From assembly GCA_012523655.1 (NCBI GenBank), contig JAAYTV010000311.1, positions 1-10,109 of the forward strand: 10,109 bases of DNA, given 5' to 3'. The first letter of the stretch is position 1. Each line of letters begins with the position of its first letter. Below, piece by piece: positions 6,727 to 10,109 of this stretch. The translations under genes and the position numbers were made by a program. A model generated the notes under the pieces. The model worked only from the letters and a program-made list of their open reading frames with translations. It was not told where the DNA came from and searched no databases. The stretch comes from a bacterium. Lineage in GTDB: Bacteria; Zhuqueibacterota; Zhuqueibacteria; Residuimicrobiales; Residuimicrobiaceae.

Positions 6727-9700
6727 CTAGTTCGACCTATTCGCTACAAGCCGGGCAAGCCGCGCCTGAGCCGCGTCGGTCATGAATTTGAATTCAGAAT
6801 CGCAGTCTCGCCACTGCTGCAAAAACCGTCGATACGCTTTGACGGCCTCGTCCGGCTGGTTGATTTTTTCATAGATCTCGGCGCAGCGCAACAGGGCTGG
6901 TGCAAGATAGGGAAAATCCAGAAACCAGGTCTCGCCGATGGACTGGTACCAATTTAACGCCTCCTCATAGCGGCCGAGACGGTTCAACGACTCCGCTCGC
7001 AGATACCGTGGAAACGCGGTATTGAATACAGGATTCACATAAAGCGGAAATCTGACCACGAGGGGTTCTTTTTCCAGAATGGCCAGGGCGACGGCGGGGT
7101 GATTCTGCCGCATGGCCTCCAGCGCCTGCAGGGTTCCGGCCCAGATGCGCAGAAGCGAGCCCGCTTCGATGGGTGAAGGTTCTTTCAGCAACTGCTGACT
7201 GAGAGATAGAGTCCGGCTGGAATCTCCGCGAAAATGGTTCAGTAATCCCAATGTGTACAATTGGATAGGAGTAATATATTCCGGAACCTGTTTGAGATCC
7301 CAATCCGTTGCGCCCGATAGGGGCCTCCTATCCACCCGCCATTTTGCCATGGCTTGAAGCTCAACGCTAAGATCGGCAGTGGGCGCATGATATAAAAGGA
7401 AGGGACTGAACAAAGAACGAAATAATCTTCCATACCCCTTGCGATACCTATTCATGCTATCCAGCTTGCCGGTGGCCGCTTGCCATTTGCCAAGGCTAAG
7501 ATCGAACACGGCAAGGTATAAATAACCGTATGTCTGGGCTTTTTCTAATCGAGACGGATGCAAAAGGGCCCGCGCCAACGGTATGACGCTGCTCAAGTCC
7601 CTCGCATTGACGGCGCTGTTCTCAATACCGCAATGTAACAGCACATCGTCCTGGCTCAGAGCTTGCTGAAAAATTTTTTTCTGTGTGACCGGATCATCAT
7701 CGAGAAAGGCACGTGGAGCAATGGCGGCCCATGCCCAAGTATGATCAGGGCTGAAGCGTTTCAGTTTGGCGATGATGGAATCGATTTCCGTTCGATCACC
7801 CCGCTTGAGTGCGGGCATCAGCATTTGCTGATAATAAGCGCCGTTTTCCGGATCCAGCGAGAGCAATTTTTCGAACAGCGGATATGTTTCGCGTATGGAA
7901 TGGCCAAAAAAGTTCGCCCATTGAAGCCAGTTGCATGCCAAGTTCTCCCAACCGAAAATATCATCCGGATATCTGGCGACGATTTGTCGATATTCGCTCA
8001 TCGCCCTCTCACATTCACCGGAGATGCTGGCCTCTTGCGCCATCATCAGGAGCCGATCGTGTTCCGAGGTCTTGGCGCTGCTGTGCAACGCCCGGTTCAA
8101 GTCGGATTTTGCTTCTTCGACATTAATCAGAAAACCATAATTTACCAGACTACGACGAAACCAGGCCAGTGCGAAAGATGAATCGTACTGCACCGCCTGG
8201 CTGTAGAGAGCATGCGCATCTTCAAAAAGGCCGTGGCGGTCCGCTTTCAAGCCCTCCAAGTACGCTTTGAGCGCCGGCAGGGAGCGAGTGGTTTTGTTCT
8301 CCAGCAAGTCATTGCGCGCCGTCAGGCTTTTCGAGTATCTGGAGAGAACCTGCAAACTCACACCGTCGACCAATTCAAACGGCCGCTTCGCCGGGCTATC
8401 GGCAGAAAGGGGAATGGAGCGGTTGTCTTTGGCATTCAGATCATACAGCGTGGCGCTGAAACGCAGCCGACCCTCGGCGGCGAACAGGCTGCCGAGAATA
8501 ACATAACCGGCGCCGAAAAAACGGGCGATGCTTTCCGCCTCATCGATGGTGACCTCTTTTTTTCGCAGCAGTTTAATCTGGTTCAGCACGGCGCGAGGGT
8601 CAACGCTGCGCAGATCGCCGACGCTGTTCAGGTTGGTATACAGCAGGTCCATCATCCCTTCTTCCAGGTAGCTGTAGTCAGGAGCGCCACGCACGTTGAA
8701 AGGAAATATGGCAAATACTTTTTCGGTATTCGCAACCGTCGGTTTTTCAACTGAATGCCAATGCGGCGCCAAAAGGAACAGCATTAAAAGGCAAAACAGC
8801 GCGGCGATGCCGACCAGAATTTTTCTCTTTTTCGAAGCGCCAGGCCGTTTGTTTTTGTTCAGCGCGCCGGAAGGCGTCACAGCATCAGAGGACCAGCAGG
8901 CCTGTAGAGCCTGTATGAACTCCTCCGCGGTCTGGTAGCGATCCCGCGGATCCTTTTGCAGAGCTCTTTCAATAACGCCGGCCAGTTGTGTTGGTACATC
9001 CGGGTGAAATTTTTGTACCGGTTCGGGCGGCAGATTGACGATCGCATAGAGAATGGCCGCATCGCATTCGCCTTTAAACGGCAGTCGACCGGCCACCATT
9101 TCGTACAGCACGACCCCCAACGCCCAGAGATCGGCGCGCTGATCAATCTGTTCGCCGCGCGTCTGTTCCGGCGACATATGGGCGACCGTGCCGGGTGTTG
9201 ATCCGGTTTTGGTTATCCCGCTTTGATGGGCCAGCTTGGCCAGGCCAAAGTCGAGAATCTTGACTGAACCGCTCTTGGTGATGATGACATTGGCAGGCTT
9301 GATGTCGCGATGAATAATGCCTTTGGCATGGGCGCTGGCCAATCCCTGCGCGATTTGGATGGCGATATCGATGATTTCTTCCAGGGATTTTAAACGATCT
9401 GTCGACGGGGGAGCGGATGAAGAGCCGCTCTGTTCACTGGATTCAACGGAGGCGCGAATTTTTTGCTGCAGCGTGGCGCCTTCATAACAGCCCATGGCGA
9501 TGTACAACTGGCCGTGTTTGGTTTCGCCTATCTCATGGATCGTGCAGATGTTGGGGTGGTCCAGAGCGGAAGCGGACTTGGCTTCAACGATAAATCGTTC
9601 TTTGGCTTCGCCATCATGGGTGAGTTCCGGCGGCAGGAATTTCAGCGCGACTGTTCGATCCAGCTTTTTATCCAGGGCCTTGTAAACGATTCCCATTCCG

Positions 9701-9753
9701 CCGGCGCCGAGCTGTTCGACTATCTTAAAATGGCCAATTTGTCGCCCGAGCAT
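6727..9753 (-). CDS. Membrane-anchored Ser/Thr protein kinase with TolB/FlgO-like domain and TPR-rich C-terminus
   Basis: The protein has 1008 residues. Residues 9-285 are a Hanks-type kinase: Gly loop LGAGGMGIVYKA (15-26), catalytic Lys38 in VALKFL, Glu57 in FIVEAK, HRDIKPAN (148-155), DFG (168-170) and GTVAHMSPEQ (188-197). All catalytic residues are present, so it should be active. A Ser-rich insert (about 102-120) sits after the hinge. A basic stretch (KKRK, 308-311) and a hydrophobic helix (about 312-330) form one transmembrane segment, placing the kinase in the cytoplasm and the rest in the periplasm. Residues of about 345-450 resemble the TolB/FlgO-like fold often fused to such kinases (VFAIFPFNVRGAPDYSYLEEGM). 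The remainder is helical with TPR-like repeats, e.g. LEDAHALYSQAV-type and IYEKINQPDEAVKAYRRFL near the end; TPRs usually bind proteins. GTGGGGAA lies about 5 nt before ATG 9753. The sigma54 activator follows after 25 nt and is a plausible target or partner; that link is inference. Confidence 0.94.
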   Translation of the reverse strand: MLGRQIGHFKIVEQLGAGGMGIVYKALDKKLDRTVALKFLPPELTHDGEAKERFIVEAKSASALDHPNICTIHEIGETKHGQLYIAMGCYEGATLQQKIRASVESSEQSGSSSAPPSTDRLKSLEEIIDIAIQIAQGLASAHAKGIIHRDIKPANVIITKSGSVKILDFGLAKLAHQSGITKTGSTPGTVAHMSPEQTRGEQIDQRADLWALGVVLYEMVAGRLPFKGECDAAILYAIVNLPPEPVQKFHPDVPTQLAGVIERALQKDPRDRYQTAEEFIQALQACWSSDAVTPSGALNKNKRPGASKKRKILVGIAALFCLLMLFLLAPHWHSVEKPTVANTEKVFAIFPFNVRGAPDYSYLEEGMMDLLYTNLNSVGDLRSVDPRAVLNQIKLLRKKEVTIDEAESIARFFGAGYVILGSLFAAEGRLRFSATLYDLNAKDNRSIPLSADSPAKRPFELVDGVSLQVLSRYSKSLTARNDLLENKTTRSLPALKAYLEGLKADRHGLFEDAHALYSQAVQYDSSFALAWFRRSLVNYGFLINVEEAKSDLNRALHSSAKTSEHDRLLMMAQEASISGECERAMSEYRQIVARYPDDIFGWENLACNWLQWANFFGHSIRETYPLFEKLLSLDPENGAYYQQMLMPALKRGDRTEIDSIIAKLKRFSPDHTWAWAAIAPRAFLDDDPVTQKKIFQQALSQDDVLLHCGIENSAVNARDLSSVIPLARALLHPSRLEKAQTYGYLYLAVFDLSLGKWQAATGKLDSMNRYRKGYGRLFRSLFSPFLLYHAPTADLSVELQAMAKWRVDRRPLSGATDWDLKQVPEYITPIQLYTLGLLNHFRGDSSRTLSLSQQLLKEPSPIEAGSLLRIWAGTLQALEAMRQNHPAVALAILEKEPLVVRFPLYVNPVFNTAFPRYLRAESLNRLGRYEEALNWYQSIGETWFLDFPYLAPALLRCAEIYEKINQPDEAVKAYRRFLQQWRDCDSEFKFMTDAAQARLARLVANRSN

Positions 9754-9912
9754 GCAGGTTCCCCACGATAAAGCAGATAGTCCGTTGCAGCCGTAGTTGG
9801 CATTGGATTGGTGATGAGACGCAACAGGGCTCGGATCGAGTGGAGTCGGCGCTGATGAGCTCGAGTCAGGGGAGGAGTGGATTTATGTTGCGCTGTGACA
9901 TGCCATACAAAT

Positions 9913-9942
9913 ATAATAATTTTTCTTGAAATGCAATAGCAA
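9913..9942 (-). promoter_or_regulatory. Candidate sigma70-type promoter of the kinase-activator operon
   Basis: The minus strand has TTGCTA (9942-9937), 18 nt, then TATTAT (9918-9913), giving a start near 9905 and a leader of about 150 nt before ATG 9753. The alternative TTGCAT/TATTTG pair overlaps it. The segment is the most AT-rich part of the gap, so the match is suggestive only. The leader also holds a 7-bp inverted repeat (CGCAACA near 9830, TGTTGCG near 9886) of unknown meaning. Confidence 0.3.
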
Positions 9943-9956
9943 ATACTGATTTCGAT

Positions 9957-10109
9957 TCATTGAAGGGTTTCCTTAATGACTTTAACAACCTCGCCGATTT
10001 TCTCCGGGTCCATAACCACCGGCCAGTGTCGCTGGTACGCCAGCCGTACCAATCGCTTGGACGGATGCACCGCGATAGGCTTGGCCCGGCTGAACAAGAA
10101 TCGATCCGG
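9957..10109 (-). CDS. C-terminal end of a probable HAD-IB family hydrolase (runs off right edge)
   Basis: Fifty codons and a TGA stop (9959-9957) are visible. The frame was read directly because the piece is short and partial. The tail reads LFSRAKPIAVHPSKRLVRLA followed by YQRHWPVV and ends EVVKVIKETLQ. In HAD-IB (SerB-like) phosphatases the last conserved block has the same shape: a residue after the DLPLL motif, then G-x-PVAVNPD-x-RLR-x-A and x-x-GWPI. This makes a HAD-superfamily hydrolase likely, but the catalytic DxD motifs lie outside the window, so neither activity nor substrate can be stated. It ends 203 nt before the kinase gene on the same strand, without a visible terminator hairpin between them, so partial read-through into the kinase is possible. 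Confidence 0.55.
   Translation of the reverse strand, partial: PDRFLFSRAKPIAVHPSKRLVRLAYQRHWPVVMDPEKIGEVVKVIKETLQ

Noticed and set aside
8212..8754. 180-codon plus-strand ORF opposite the kinase gene
   Set aside because: Antisense to the TolB/FlgO-like and TPR coding region with no motif of its own; a shadow frame.
9887..9905. TGGCATG on the minus strand before the kinase gene, resembling a sigma54 -24 block
   Set aside because: The nearest GC dinucleotides sit at spacings of 9 and 11 rather than 10 nt, and the -12 TT is missing; the distance to the start codon (about 145 nt) also differs from the two accepted sites.
1..10109. CRISPR arrays, insertion sequences, tRNA or rRNA genes
   Set aside because: No regularly spaced repeats, transposase motifs, terminal inverted repeats or RNA-gene signatures were seen by eye.

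Overview
The window is about 10.1 kb of bacterial DNA of intermediate GC content. All six recognisable genes lie on the minus strand, so they read from high to low coordinates. The gene repertoire is a large TonB-dependent receptor with a carboxypeptidase-regulatory-like domain, a FISUMP-domain lipoprotein, a Ser/Thr kinase with a TolB/FlgO-like domain and TPRs, and a GAF-containing sigma54 activator. This points to a Gram-negative, outer-membrane-bearing member of the FCB group, for example a Calditrichota/KSB1-like lineage. That placement is inferred from gene style only; no rRNA or other taxonomic marker is present.

Layout in transcription order (right to left): (1) 10109-9957, the C-terminal end of a gene that looks like a HAD-IB phosphatase; (2) 9753-6727, a membrane-anchored Ser/Thr protein kinase with intact catalytic residues, one transmembrane helix, a TolB/FlgO-like domain and a long TPR-rich C-terminus; (3) 6701-5139, a GAF-AAA+-Fis sigma54 enhancer-binding protein, 25 nt after the kinase and probably cotranscribed; (4) 4868-2202, an outer-membrane TonB-dependent receptor; (5) 1749-1039, a FISUMP lipoprotein; (6) 426-1, the N-terminal 142 residues of a secreted GH95-like glycosidase that runs off the left edge.

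The most interesting signal is in the gaps. The receptor gene and the FISUMP gene, which both follow the activator gene, each have a well-spaced sigma54-type -24/-12 element 49-54 nt before their start codon and a strong Shine-Dalgarno. The FISUMP promoter is a near-consensus TTGGCACG-N4-TTGAA. The receptor promoter is GGCATA-N4-TTGTA. Upstream of each are repeats that could be enhancer sites: a 6-N5-6 dyad and three TCAGTTTT copies before the receptor, and a 10-bp inverted repeat pair before the FISUMP gene. A transcript-strand-specific stem-loop lies after the receptor gene and probably ends its message.

Read together, the window suggests a compact local circuit. A periplasm-sensing kinase and a GAF/sigma54 activator are made together, and they may control an outer-membrane receptor and a surface lipoprotein next door through sigma54. 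The kinase-to-activator link and the activator-to-promoter link are inference. The domain content, gene order and promoter-like sequences are read directly. The glycosidase gene has only a sigma70-like promoter candidate and shows no sigma54 element. No mobile element, CRISPR array, tRNA or rRNA was found.
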